This document shows positions 21,505-32,265 of a DNA stretch of 64,000 nt, one piece after another (within the stretch, counting starts at the first letter, position 1; each line of letters opens with the position of its first letter). This DNA comes from Floccularia luteovirens. Taxonomy: Eukaryota; Basidiomycota; Agaricomycetes; Agaricales; Squamanitaceae. A model generated the notes under the pieces. The model did not search any database. It worked only from the letters and a program-made list of their open reading frames with translations, and was not told the origin of the DNA. The position numbers and the translations under genes were made by a program. The DNA is taken from positions 124,001-188,000 of the forward strand of contig VSJF01000005.1 in the NCBI GenBank assembly GCA_009739215.1. Direction: 5' to 3'.

Positions 21505-22156
21505 TTAAACATCAGCACTTCCCATAAAAGACCGCTCTATCCACAAACCAGATTTCGAATTTGGAGCTGTATAGGAACAACCAGATAAAGAACGTTGTTG
21601 ATTGGATGAACCCTCCGGTGCCTTATGATTATTATCTGTTCCTTGAAGACTGGAACCATGACTGCGATCTCCGCGCATTGATATTGATAATGAATCGGCA
21701 TGACTCGAACTGGCGCTTCCCGAATTGATGGCACTAGCTCTCAAAATATCCAAAATCTGCCCTCGTATTATTTCCTGGAATATTATATTTATATTTTATT
21801 TTTGGGATTGAGCATAAGCACATAAAGAAGCTTGCTCTTTTTTGTGAAACGGCACTAACACCATGTCCATGACTAGTTGACGTTATCGGTGTCATTGGTT
21901 CTTTGTTGTTGGATGATGATAAGACGTTGATTTTCTCGAGACAGCGGAAGACAGCGTCGGAGTTGATAGCATTGTCGATGTCGAGGGGTTCCTTCCCGTC
22001 AGGTGGGTGCGCAATTGAGTAAGGAAGTAGGTCATATATCGCGAGTAAGGACATCAAGCGTAGACGTCTTGTTGCAGCTGCGTCTGAATCGTGTGTAGCT
22101 TTACTTTGGTGGGAAGAGGAGGAACAAGTAGCAAGGGCGTGGTATGCCATAAACAA
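21505..22156 (-). CDS. Conserved-looking protein of unknown function
   Basis: Two minus-strand exons, 22156-21860 and 21774-21505, joined in phase 0 across an 85-nt intron, give 188 aa. The first half reads as a helical domain: RLRLMSLLAIYDLLPYSIA, then AINSDAVFRCLEKINVL. The second exon continues with EIIRGQILDILRASAINSG and then a Ser-rich disordered tail. I do not recognise the family. The start could be the ATG at 22156 or the next ATG two codons later. There is no signal peptide or membrane helix. The hydrophobic LLAIYDLLPYSI segment is short and probably part of a helical bundle. Confidence 0.55.
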
Positions 22157-24372
22157 GAACGGGGGGAGAGAGGAAGGGAGAAGAGCGAGGGGAGCGAGCT
22201 ATTCCAACCGGGGGATCAAAAGCGTTTATGTTTTCGTTAATCTTACTTCACATCTTTATATATACAGAAAAAAGAAGACGATCTTGAACATTTATCAAAT
22301 GAGGATACCGCCGATGGACTTCGAGCGAGCCTTCTGGAGTTATGTATATCGGTATCGACGATATTGGGGTATTTGGGTATCTGGCCCAAATCGAAATCTT
22401 GGAAATGTTTCTAACAGAATATAGAGATAAACGAGTTAGCGCGTGTTCCAAGGGAAAAACAAATAAAAAACACGAAGCTATGAAACCCGTTCTCTTGGCG
22501 TTTTCGGACATTTATGAAAAAGTAGCGAGACTCAACCCCCCCGTCGGCGATTTCCAAGTTAAAGTAAGGTTTTATCTTTTTTTATCATTCGTTCGTAATG
22601 TTCATACGTCGGTTATTCTTAACGCCAAGGTCGTGTGAAACAATAAGGTAAGATGGGCAAACGAAAAAAACATTCCCCCCTTTCCCATCCGGAGCGAAGG
22701 AATTTGCGATGGTCAGGGGAATGTAGGTACTTGAGGGGATTACTTCGGGTCACCTGCCACTAACTTTATGTAGGTTGATGAGTTGTTATCTCAATTGCAG
22801 GGAAGAGCTCTTTGGAGCTGTTCAAACTGCGCGTTTAAATCTGTGCTACGAAATAACATATACCTGGTGTCCCAAGAAAGCTCCAAGGTGGGAGATATCG
22901 CCATGTTTGCATTGTAGAGATTTGGAGCTATCCTATTCTCAGGCTATACAACATCGAATCATCCGAATAGTATTCTTTGATAGATGTGATTGTAATAATT
23001 AACGTTAACGTTTAAAGTAGATGACATTCTGTTCAAAGCAAGCTGCAAGACTTGGGGTGTAAAAACAACAAAAAAAACCACACATATTATTCGCGTAGTG
23101 TCGATAGTCCCGAAAGTGTGTGCAACCGGGTTCTTACATCTGAAAGGAGCAATCTTGATGAGAAATGTTTGATACGTCAATGTAAGACACAATAAGTGCC
23201 AGTGATCCGTTGGGTAGTTGCGGGCTGTTGTGCGGCTCGAAAGGAGTATGTATATTCACGAGCACTGACAGCTGTGCGGAAGTATGAAGGATATCTTAAT
23301 GTGTATCAGTAGAACAATTAATAAATCTATGCCTACTATAGGTTGGAAGTAATACATCATTGAGAGCAATTCACTTGTTTTTAATAAGCTCATGTCGAAC
23401 AACTGATGGATCTGGAGAATCTAACAATTCGGGTTCCAAGGTCGACGAAAACTCCTATCACTTCGAATGAACCCTAGTCGGGGAATGATTGGCCGAAAAA
23501 GTAAGTGAGATGACGGGTTAGATCGCAATTAACCGTGGACGTAGTGAGAGTTGGAATCTGGACAAGATGCATAGACAACTCATCATTGAGTTTGTCCATT
23601 CGAGAGCAAGTCCGGACCGCAGGGAAGAGCTCCGTAGCACAAAAAAGAATGCCATAAGGGAACCTCGTAAACTGCCATGGAATGGAACTGAAGCCTGGAA
23701 ACTGCCACAGGAAGCTTGGAGTATACTTTGTATCCTAGAAGATAGATTTACGGAGTTGTCGAATCTCCCAAGAATGCAGACAGAAGGATCGATGCTGTTC
23801 GCTTCATTAAAGAAAACCCAAAAGTTGTTGCGTGCTTGTCGTTGAAGTTTGGATTACATAATCTTCCTGTGTGTATAATAGTATTGTGTGCAGTTTTTCT
23901 ACGGCTGAATTAACATACGGTGGTAGCGTTCCTTAATATTGTTGTGTTATTTATAATAACCTGCTTAGTGTAGTTGATGAGTTATTCCCGAGGTTTAGTA
24001 AACTAGGAAAAAAAATAAAGCTTCGAGTTGATGTTGAAACTTGTTACGAGGTAAAACTGCAACCAGTCACCCAACCAGTCACACAGAAGCATCCTCGTTG
24101 CCTCGAACAGCGCCAAAACCCTTGCGCAGCCTTAACAATCCATTCTTATCTCCCTCGCTGCTCTTCAATTTCCTTTTGCTCTCGTCCGCTGTCATTTCTT
24201 TCAGATTGCTGCTCCTTCAAGGCTATACAAACTTACTGGGATCTTATAATTTGTATCACTTTTCTTCAAAACCGTCTTTTCTCTCTCTTCCCCCTAAGAT
24301 AAAGAAAAAGCTGCTGGCTAGCACCATTCAACGTCACAGCGCCTATTAAGAAGACAGCCAAGCTTTTCCACG
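22157..24372. other. Gene-poor interval
   Basis: About 2.2 kb between divergently oriented genes. Short open frames exist on both strands, including one from ATG at 23567 (92 codons) and one from ATG at 22342, but none has a recognisable motif, splice pattern or composition that sets it apart. The last 250 bases before 24373 are pyrimidine-rich and probably form the promoter and 5' UTR of the DUF300 gene. Confidence 0.5.
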
Positions 24373-26535
24373 ATGAGTTGTCCTTCGGACAATACTCAGT
24401 CCACGGATCAATCCAAGTTCTGGGACTCGAATGGTCTGAATTGGGATAAGCATAGGATAGGTTGGGCAATTGCGGGAGGGTGCGCTCTGTTGGTACGTCG
24501 GGAATGTCTAGTTCCCCGGGTAAATGCTGACGTGGGTATTAGACCTTCATAATTTCTTTTATTTCCATACTCCAGCATTGCCGGTATGACTATGCTCCTA
24601 TTCCATGTTTGTGTTGGACTTAATATGCTTGAAGAAACTATAATAATCCTGCTCAACAACGACAAATGTTCGTTCTTTTTTTTCTTTCTTTCTTTCTTTC
24701 TTCATAGCCGATGTCTTACACGTCTAAACCATGCTTTCAGCTTACGAATATTATACATGCCTCCCATATATGCGATCATCTCCTTTTTGTCATACAGGTT
24801 TTTCCGGAGTTATACCTATTTTTCATTCGTTGAAGTGGGTAAGTTGATTCTCAGCTTTCATGAGTATGTCACTGAAACTCATTGGCATTCTCCCACAGCA
24901 TATGAGGTATGAAAGATCGAGTATAATCCAGTTGAGAGTGCTAACCATGAGATCATCTAGGCAGTCACATTAAGCGCCTTCCTGTATGTCAATGAATTGG
25001 TTGATACTATAAACCTTTCCACTAATTTGTGATTCACTAGGCTTCTTATTATCGAATACGTAGCCGATACAGCTATAGACCATTCTGCAACCAAAGCTAT
25101 CGAACGAAAAGACAAGAGGCCTTTGCCATTACCCGTCAGTTTTGATATTTTACTGATGGTCTTGATGCGAACTGATCAAATATCTTTTGATACATCTAGT
25201 TTTGTTGTTGGAGATATCGTCCCACAAAGGTTTGTGAACAAGTCTATAAATTTAACATAACGCATTGTGATTCATGTGATATTCAGGCATACTTCATGTA
25301 TACAGTGAAAGTGAGTCTCATCACCCAAGGTGATATATAATAAATTAACAATATTTATTTTGACAGTGGGCTGTATTACAATATGTGATTCTCAGACCAG
25401 GTTGGCATCTTTCTCGCATCACACTTTTATTTTAAACGTACTGTTTACACAAACCGACTTCCAGCTGTATCCATTGCTGGTATCGTTTGCGAGAAACTAA
25501 ACGTACTCTGTGAATCACAAGGTTTCAACTTTCGTTTCGCCAACGTGTATCTGGAAATCGTAGATTTTGTGAGCATTAGGTAAGTTGCGGTCTTTCAGCG
25601 GGGGAGTCTTTAGCCATTTTCTAATTATGGGGTGGAACAGTGTGGCTCTATATGGCCTTTTGGTGTTTTATGGTTTAACTTCCGAAGAACTCAAAGGCCG
25701 GCGCCCGTTGGCAAAGTTCTTATCGATCAAGTTGATTGTAGTGTTTACTTTTTATCAAGGATTTGTCGTAAGGCGTATTTCCACGGTTGAACGTTACCCC
25801 TTCTGATTTATCAAAAACAGTTCAGCGCTTTAGAGAATAGGGTTATTCATGGTGTGCCTTTATCCAGAGAGTAACATTTGATCCCTTCTCACCACATTGT
25901 AGGGACGGAATTCTGGTCAGCAACGAATGTCGCGAATGGGCTTAGCGCACTGACAATTTGCATCGAGGTGAAGGTTTTCAATTATATTGAAATGATGCTG
26001 CGTCTAAATCGGTTCCTTAAGATGGTCTTCTTTTCTATATTAATGATGTGGGCATACAATGCTTCTGAGCACAGGAAACCAGGTGCACCCACGACGAGCG
26101 TCTGGCGCCCTCTTTGGGACTCGTTCGTGACCTTTATTTGTTTCATTACCCAACGCCACACTAACATTAAAAATAACCTTTTATAGGATTAATTACTGTA
26201 AGCATGTTTTCCAGAAGAATATCCCTCTAACTTAACTTAATCTAACAGCCGATTTTGCTGCCGAGATAATGGGTTCTTTGAGATACTTCGCAAGTCAAAT
26301 GTGTGGGGGGTCAAGCAAACGTGTGTCTGCTGATCTACGCAGTCGTGCAAAACCAGATTTTGGTGAAGCGTTCGGAGTCTACCCTTACCAGCCAACGCGT
26401 TACGCTGACAATTACTCGTTGCCAACGCGAGGTGACATTACCCCTATGCGACCCAGCTATGATGATACAGCGAGACTAGAACCGTATGGATACCCTCGGG
26501 ACCAAAATGATTCAACAATCTTGCGTTCCCGTTGA
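24373..26535 (+). CDS. Seven-helix DUF300/TMEM184 (organic solute transporter Ost-alpha-like) protein
   Basis: A densely interrupted plus-strand gene. The first exons are 24373-24492, 24543-24583, 24635-24667, 24741-24838, 24899-24906, 24961-24983 and 25041 onward, and each junction keeps frame. The protein starts MSCPSDNTQ and then shows successive hydrophobic segments: WAIAGGCALLTFIISFISIL; LYMPPIYAIISFLSYRF; AVTLSAFLLLIIEYV; YFMYTVKWAVLQYVILRP; SVALYGLLVFYGLT; FLSIKLIVVFTFYQGFV; and GLSALTICIEMVFFSILMMWAY. The motifs RILYMPPIYA, FLSIKLIVVFTFYQ and ICIEM are family hallmarks. The tail is hydrophilic and ends ILRSR. Fungal members sit in endomembranes or vacuole and their substrate is unknown; animal relatives move steroid-type solutes. 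Exon 5 is only 8 nt. A (TTTC)n tract lies in an intron. Confidence 0.88.
24674..24703 (+). repeat. (TTTC)n microsatellite in an intron
   Basis: A run of T followed by about five TTTC units, inside the third intron of the DUF300 gene, close to the polypyrimidine region. It may vary in length between strains. Confidence 0.85.
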
Positions 26536-27030
26536 AATAATATATAGCATTTGTATGTCCGGACTTTAGCGTGGGGCTTTTACCTTCCCTCCACACACTT
26601 TCTTTTTGGATGCTCCCTCTTTTTTTGTCACAATGTACATAGTGATGTAGCATCTTCATAAACTATTGGAATTTGATACCCTATGGTACTTTTATACGCT
26701 CTATAGACACACTGAAGAAAAAAGTTTTGAATGAGAAACCTGTGATATGATTGGGTTATCAAAAAATGATGTTATCTCCGTCGACAATTGAAATGATATA
26801 ACATTCTGCTCATTGCTTTACTCACGGTACAAGACCATGAGGCCTCTTTCGATGTTGCTTCCTCTTTCGCAGGCCGAGTCAAGTGACTGATTGGCCTGTC
26901 ATATTCAATACAAGCCTGGGATGCATGAGGTTCTTAGGTTGTCACATACCAATTTGTTGACTAGCTAGTAAATACCCAAACTCAACGTTCAACGCCTTCA
27001 ACTGTGGCGTTCCCAAAAACCTACTACACG
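26536..27030. other. Intergenic interval
   Basis: About 0.5 kb covering the 3' flank of the DUF300 gene and the promoter of the F-box-like gene. No coding sequence or clear core promoter motif was recognised. Confidence 0.5.
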
Positions 27031-28097
27031 ATGCCAAACCTACCAATTGAACTTTATCGTCCTATAGTGGCGGCGATTGATTCGACTAATGACCGCGAAA
27101 CTATCTATTCACTCCTACTCGTTTCTCGCATACTTCACTTCGAAGCCGAACGACAACTTTATCGCTCAGTGAAAGGAAGATGTGATTCCCCTTCTTTGCG
27201 GTTCTTAGGGACGGTTATAGGTAATGCGAGACTTGCTCGAATGGTTCTCAGCTATGAGTTCCTTGGAGTAACCTCTCTCGGACGAGCGGGATTGAAGTTG
27301 TTACAACTTGGTTTACGAGCACTCGTAAACCTAAAGCTTCTCAGGATAGAAGGGGACCATTTGATTGAAGTAGCATGGTTACTTCGTGGTTGTAAATTCC
27401 ACCTCGAGGACTTTGATTGTTGGCACCATACTCCTGATGGTGTTGAACTATCCGCATTTTTGAATCACCAATCTTCGATAAAACAACTTAAAATAAAGTG
27501 GGATGCTAGAGACCGTTTACCCACTTTTGTCTGTCCCAATTTGTCTGTGCTTAATGGAAACCGAGGGGCTATTGAAGCCTTCCTTCCAGGACGCCAGATA
27601 ACGCGCCTTTTTTGGAATGCTGCGACGGTTGGGGAAACGAAACTTCCTCTTTCTTTCGAAGTTTGCAATTCGCTTGGGAGTCTTAGAATTATGACGTTGG
27701 CTGGAGCAACTTCCGATTCATGCCCGCCTTTCCACACATTTTTTGAATATCTTCATTCCCTCGAGGTTCTTGATTTACATGACGATCGAGTATGTGACAT
27801 TATCTCGGTTTTTTTTTGTTTCTTTTAACAATTCGGTGAACTCGGCAGATAATCGACCCATGTGTAGTCGCACAAATACCAAAGCTAAAAGCTTTGGTGT
27901 TATCTGGAATGTTTACCTCAAGCCCCCGTATTTCACCCAACGAGAAACGTCTATTCGTGAAGAAACTTTTCGAAGAATGCAAATATCTACAATCCGTCGA
28001 CTTTAGATCTCACAAATATTATGAGAGGTGGGAAGCAAAGTCAATTGGACCCAGACGAGTCTCGTATGCGCAAGCGAATTGGTGGTATTATAGTTGA
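27031..28097 (+). CDS. F-box-like / leucine-rich-repeat-like protein
   Basis: Exons 27031-27789 and 27849-28097 (59-nt intron, phase 0) give 335 aa. The start MPNLPIELYRPIVAAI is the first ATG and matches the opening of many Agaricomycete F-box-like proteins, followed by LLLVSRILHFEAERQLYRSV. The rest alternates short beta/leucine patches (LVNLKLLRIEG, SIKQLKIKW, SLGSLRIMTLAGA, SLEVLDLHDDR, KLKALVLSGMF) as in irregular LRR folds. Such proteins are thought to recruit targets to SCF ubiquitin ligases, but the F-box here is weak. The family is expanded and fast-evolving in mushrooms, and I cannot assign a target. The ending after YYERWEAKS looks like a degraded or divergent C-terminus. Confidence 0.78.
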
Positions 28098-28721
28098 AAT
28101 AGTTGAAGCACGAGGTATTTAATTTTTTTTTACTTCTACAAGCGAGGTTATCATCTTAACTTTTAGAATGAAAAGATCTTAACGAAACTAACTCGATGGG
28201 ACGACCAAGATACCGATAACGCAATCCTGTAGTAGTATAACCCCCTCACGCACACGCCACGCCAAATTCTTCAAACCGAAATTTCTCTTATCGATTCATA
28301 GCATCCTTTTTTCTTTACGTATACCAACTCAATTGTTACCCTCGTTAACTATCATCATTGCATCCAGTCTCAGTCTGATATTATGCGCTATCCCTGATGT
28401 TGGGCAAGCGGGTATACAAACCAAATTTAAGCAAGTTCAGGTTTCCGCGTTGTTTTCGGGACGGCGGAGGAAGGTTTGGTATTCATGTTTTTTTTACGGT
28501 ATTTGTTCACTGCCGGAATAACTTTAAAACTTTGATATCGTGCTAATTGTATACAGCCTATCTCTCGGCCATATTTCCATCCCGTATGCATTAAGCAAAA
28601 ACAGCTCAACTGAGCGTACTTTAACTTATCCACTCTCACAATTCTCAACAGAAAAATACAATTGAGAGAAAAGATGATCTTTAGTGTGACAGTCCCAGAA
28701 TATTAGCTACAACAATAACCC
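28098..28721. other. Intergenic interval between convergent genes
   Basis: About 0.6 kb between the 3' ends of the F-box-like and secreted-protein genes. A hydrophobic open frame near 28333 (ASSLSLILCAIPDVGQA) lacks an ATG and a credible continuation, so it is not called. Confidence 0.5.
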
Positions 28722-29381
28722 TTATACAACTGGCACTGTATACAAATCAACTGGTGTACATCCAGATTGTCCGTCATTCGGTGATACCTTATACCACAGC
28801 TTTGGAAAACGATCAGACATCAGAATTTCAAACATCTCAATTTCAAAGCAAGATAACTTACATCATTATTAGATCCGCAAGTGTAGAAACTTCCAACATT
28901 ATTAAACGCCAATTTCGCACCAAGTTGGCTATTCTCAGAGTTGGATTGAATAGAGAAAGTGTCATATATCGTGCATTTGTTTGTACTTCCTCCGTCAGAG
29001 AACCCTAGGGATCCATATGTGGTACACCCCCGTCCTGTTAGCAATGCACCAATGCCAGGTCGAAGGGGATTCCCGGTGGGGGTACGAGGGGCAGCGGTGA
29101 GCTTTCCTTGCATGAAATAGAATACTCCGATTGCTCCATCACCAGATAGGGTGGCGTAACCTCCTGCGCCACCTTCCGTACGGACAGGCTGTAACAATCG
29201 AGTCATTTAATTTTGATACATGCGTTGTACATTATGCAATACTCACTAGAAGGTTTGCATCCTCTTTGGTAGAGCTCGAGACCAAGTAAAATGAAGGAGT
29301 ATCTGCCCCGGGTACAGTTACTGAACGTACCAAGGCTGGCGCGGCAAGTAGGAGACTAGCAAGTGAAAGGATGCTCTTCAT
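28722..29381 (-). CDS. Small secreted protein
   Basis: Minus-strand exons are 29381-29247, 29188-28862 and 28799-28722; lengths sum to 540 nt (179 aa). A clear signal peptide, MKSILSLASLLLAAPALVRS, is followed by a mature domain with TPSFYLVSSS, GGYATLSGDGAIGVFYF, GCTTYGSLGF, SFYTCGSNND and the end CTPVDLYTVPVV. Cysteines are few (about four), consistent with two disulfides. I know this type as secreted or cell-surface proteins of unknown function in Agaricomycetes. It is probably extracellular. Without the last intron the frame would end in a run-on tail, and splicing restores a plausible Cys-containing C-terminus. Confidence 0.8.
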
Positions 29382-29443
29382 GATAAGGATTTGTGATTAG
29401 AAAGCGTAACCTCCTGTAAAACATAGCAAGAATGATTCCTCGA

Positions 29444-29450
29444 ATTTATA
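29444..29450 (-). promoter_or_regulatory. TATA-like box of the secreted-protein gene
   Basis: Minus-strand tataaat about 63 bases upstream of the ATG at 29381. Confidence 0.45.
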
Positions 29451-31130
29451 TGTTACCAAAGTCGATTTTTATCAGCATGGTGTTCCTCGCCGCACGAGAT
29501 GACAGGCTGTGTGTTCATATCCCGACTGTTTGCCTAGTTTCCAATTCACGTACCGAACAACACCTCCCCTTCCCTTGATTTCTATCAAGCGCCAGCGACC
29601 AACATGAGTAGTCCGATTGCCCGCACGACCATCACGTGTATAACTCAAGAATGATCATGAGCATGAGTTTGGAGTGAATTAGAAAGACAAAATTCGAGTC
29701 CCAGTTCGCCGGGTGTGTTTTCTTGACAACTAAAAAGATCCAGAAGATTAAGGTATACATCAAGGGTCAAAAGTTTACGTGCATAAATGCTCCACCACTC
29801 AATTGTATCTTTGACGTTCTAGGAATGGACCTGAAGGATGATCAACTAGAGCGTGTATAGTTTCAATATGTATAGGAGTGTGAAGATGATATGAATCAGT
29901 CATATAAATCGGAACGAGCAACAAATGCCGTCACGGTAGCATTCCAACCTCGTGTGGGGGTATATAATTCTATCCTGAAATGGTCATATCCCGATCGACA
30001 AGGAGTCCTGAAATCATCGTTGGTGCAAAAACTAAGTTGAGATGTTGCATGTTTACGGAAGTCAGTCTTGGCAACCTCTTCGGGCCTTTGTCGGATTAAC
30101 TATACAAGCAGGTTAATCATTCTGGTGATATTAAGAGAGACGAACTGGATATCCTTAACAGAAGTGACAGATGTATGCTTTCTTCTTAATCTCTTGTTCT
30201 ATGGTACAATTTTCGCGTGCTTTTCACTCCTCAAGATGGATTAAAATCTGTAGTTAATATTGGAAAATAGTAATGTTAGTGAAAAAAATGAATCCAGTGA
30301 CAAGCACATTCGAGAATCACAGTTACACAAAGAAGAGATCAAGCTGTCGGGATCCCCAAGTTCTGTATATAATAGAAGTTCCTCCAGCCTTTCACGGCGG
30401 TCATATAGTACGTTGGAGTAGAGTAACAAGAATTTTGACCAACAAAGGAATCATGGGGTGATCGATAGTTGCAAATAACAGGTTCCAGGGCGGAAATTAT
30501 TTCAAAGTTGACCCTTTGAGGAAAACTTATCGATGGTGAAGCTGTTTCATGTTCATGATTTAGCCACAATATCGAAAGGAGAGTAAACGTATACTCATAT
30601 GCCGGCCGCACCTACGAAATGATCAACTAAAAACAACCAACGATTCAGAAAAATTGACACATGCGCCCGTTTCTGTGCCTACTGTGAGGAATGTATAGAT
30701 CCCCCTAGTAACAAGACTTGTAAACTTGATCAGTGTCAGCAAATAATATCTGGAAGCATATGATATTTCCTAGCAAGAGTAGGGGGGTTGAAATCCAATT
30801 TTGCAGATGGTGAACCATGACAAACACTTGACAAAAAGTACAAGTTAATGAGTTTCAACGGAATATTATGGGCGGGTCTGGTAAAATGCTGGGGCATTTC
30901 AATAACTGAGCTAGAAGCTATGGTTGATTTACTCGCAAATACGGATCTACTTGAAGTGATAGATAGACTATGTACTCACCAATTATGGAATAATTACAAG
31001 TTGGAGTTGCATGATGCAAAATAAAAATAGAACACCAGATAATTCAACTGTGCCTTATCCACAACGGCTATGATATATCTACGTGCGCAAGCATGCAGAA
31101 GAGCAACAGTTCTCTCCGAGCCTCTTTGGT
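29451..31130. other. Gene-poor interval
   Basis: About 1.7 kb upstream of the secreted-protein gene and downstream of the alkyltransferase-like gene. There are only short open frames with many stops and no recognised domain. A 50-codon frame near 29.89 kb has no supporting feature. Confidence 0.5.
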
Positions 31131-31698
31131 TCACGTCGTCATTGTCGTGGTGGTTTCCGTAGTTGTATTCGTATCCTCCTGTAATTCCCCTGGCCTGGGA
31201 AACCATCCCCATGTAGTTAGATCAATCTTGAAATCCCCAGTTCGTCCTTCGGTGACTTCGATACCTTCAGCAACAAGAGCGTCCCGCTGCCGGCGAGCAC
31301 CATCCGTCCCCGGACCACGAGAAGAAATCGCACCTGAACTTCCAATTACACGATACCAGGGAACAGGAGGTTCAGTGTCAGGTGATAAGAATTTCAATGC
31401 TTGCAAGGAACCCATTCAACTTTTCGTTGAATGGAGTAAAAGTTAAAACATACCTTGACCAACGTGGCGAGAGTAGTTTGGCATCCCAATAATTTTTGCT
31501 ATATGTCCTACAATAGTGTTTAACGACTTGCAATTGGCATAGAGTCTAAATAGACACCATAAGTTGTGACTTTCCGGACAGGTATCAGGCGAACAGTGTC
31601 ATAAACCTGTAAAAACATGTTCAGGTCACGAAGAACCAAAAAGCAAGCTGGACAATAGGAGAATATCATACCGCTGCATGGAAATCTGCAATGTCCAT
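31131..31698 (-). CDS. Alkyltransferase-like DNA-repair protein (ATL/MGMT fold)
   Basis: Minus-strand exons 31698-31672, 31606-31558, 31507-31454 and 31399-31131 sum to 399 nt (132 aa). The order MDIADFHAAVYDTVRLIPVRKVTTYG, then HIAKIIGMPNYSRHVGQAL, PVPWYRVIGSSGAISSRG and RRQRDALVAEGIEV is the DNA-binding domain of O6-alkylguanine-DNA alkyltransferase. The acceptor Cys of the usual PCHR motif is Trp (PWYRV), the signature of alkyltransferase-like proteins. These bind and flip O6-alkylguanine but cannot repair it themselves; they hand the lesion to nucleotide-excision repair, as shown for S. pombe Atl1. The nucleus is the expected site. The C-terminal tail is a Thr-rich low-complexity extension (TNTTTETTTTMTT). 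Confidence 0.92.
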
Positions 31699-32265
31699 TT
31701 TCCCCAATCCGAGATTGAGAGACTAACAGTTGCTTAAAAGGTAAAGATTGTGATGCTTTGATTTTCAGAGTTTGAAAAATAGTATGGTATCATGTGACTA
31801 TTGCCAATGACATGAAACATCAAAAAAGCATAAGGCAATCATAAAGGTATCGACAGACCAAGAGATATAAACCTGGAACAGAATCGTTCTTTAACCAAAA
31901 AATGATAAAATGTCATTCTGAGAAATATACACCTAGCAATCGCAACGACCATTTCATCCCGGCCTAAAAAATACATAACTAATAGCAGAAGAGGAGGTCA
32001 AAAGGGAGAGGTATTTTGTAACATCATGGGGGTGGTAGCAGTCAATTTGAGCTCAAAAGAAAGGGAGGGATATCTTGTTGGTACATAATTATACTTGTCA
32101 GAAAAAAACGAATATGGAATCAATGAAACGAAAGATATGAAGTGCATATATCGAATTTTGGAAAATCCAAACTGGCATCCAAAACTCGTCTCGTGGGTTA
32201 GCACCTCCGCCAATGCATAGGTGCTGCAGGAGTTCTCAAGTCCATCAATCATGGACTACCCCAAC
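31699..32265. other. Intergenic interval
   Basis: About 0.57 kb between the start of the alkyltransferase-like gene and the 3' end of the histidine kinase gene. It is AT-rich. Nothing beyond a probable 3' UTR and a short promoter is seen. Confidence 0.5.

Noticed and set aside
23567..23845. 92-codon frame with an ATG
   Set aside because: No motif, no splice logic and no composition difference from the surrounding gene-poor DNA; random frames of this length are expected here.
28333..28521. Hydrophobic frame resembling a signal peptide
   Set aside because: It begins with TTG rather than ATG, ends quickly, and no spliced continuation keeps a plausible protein.
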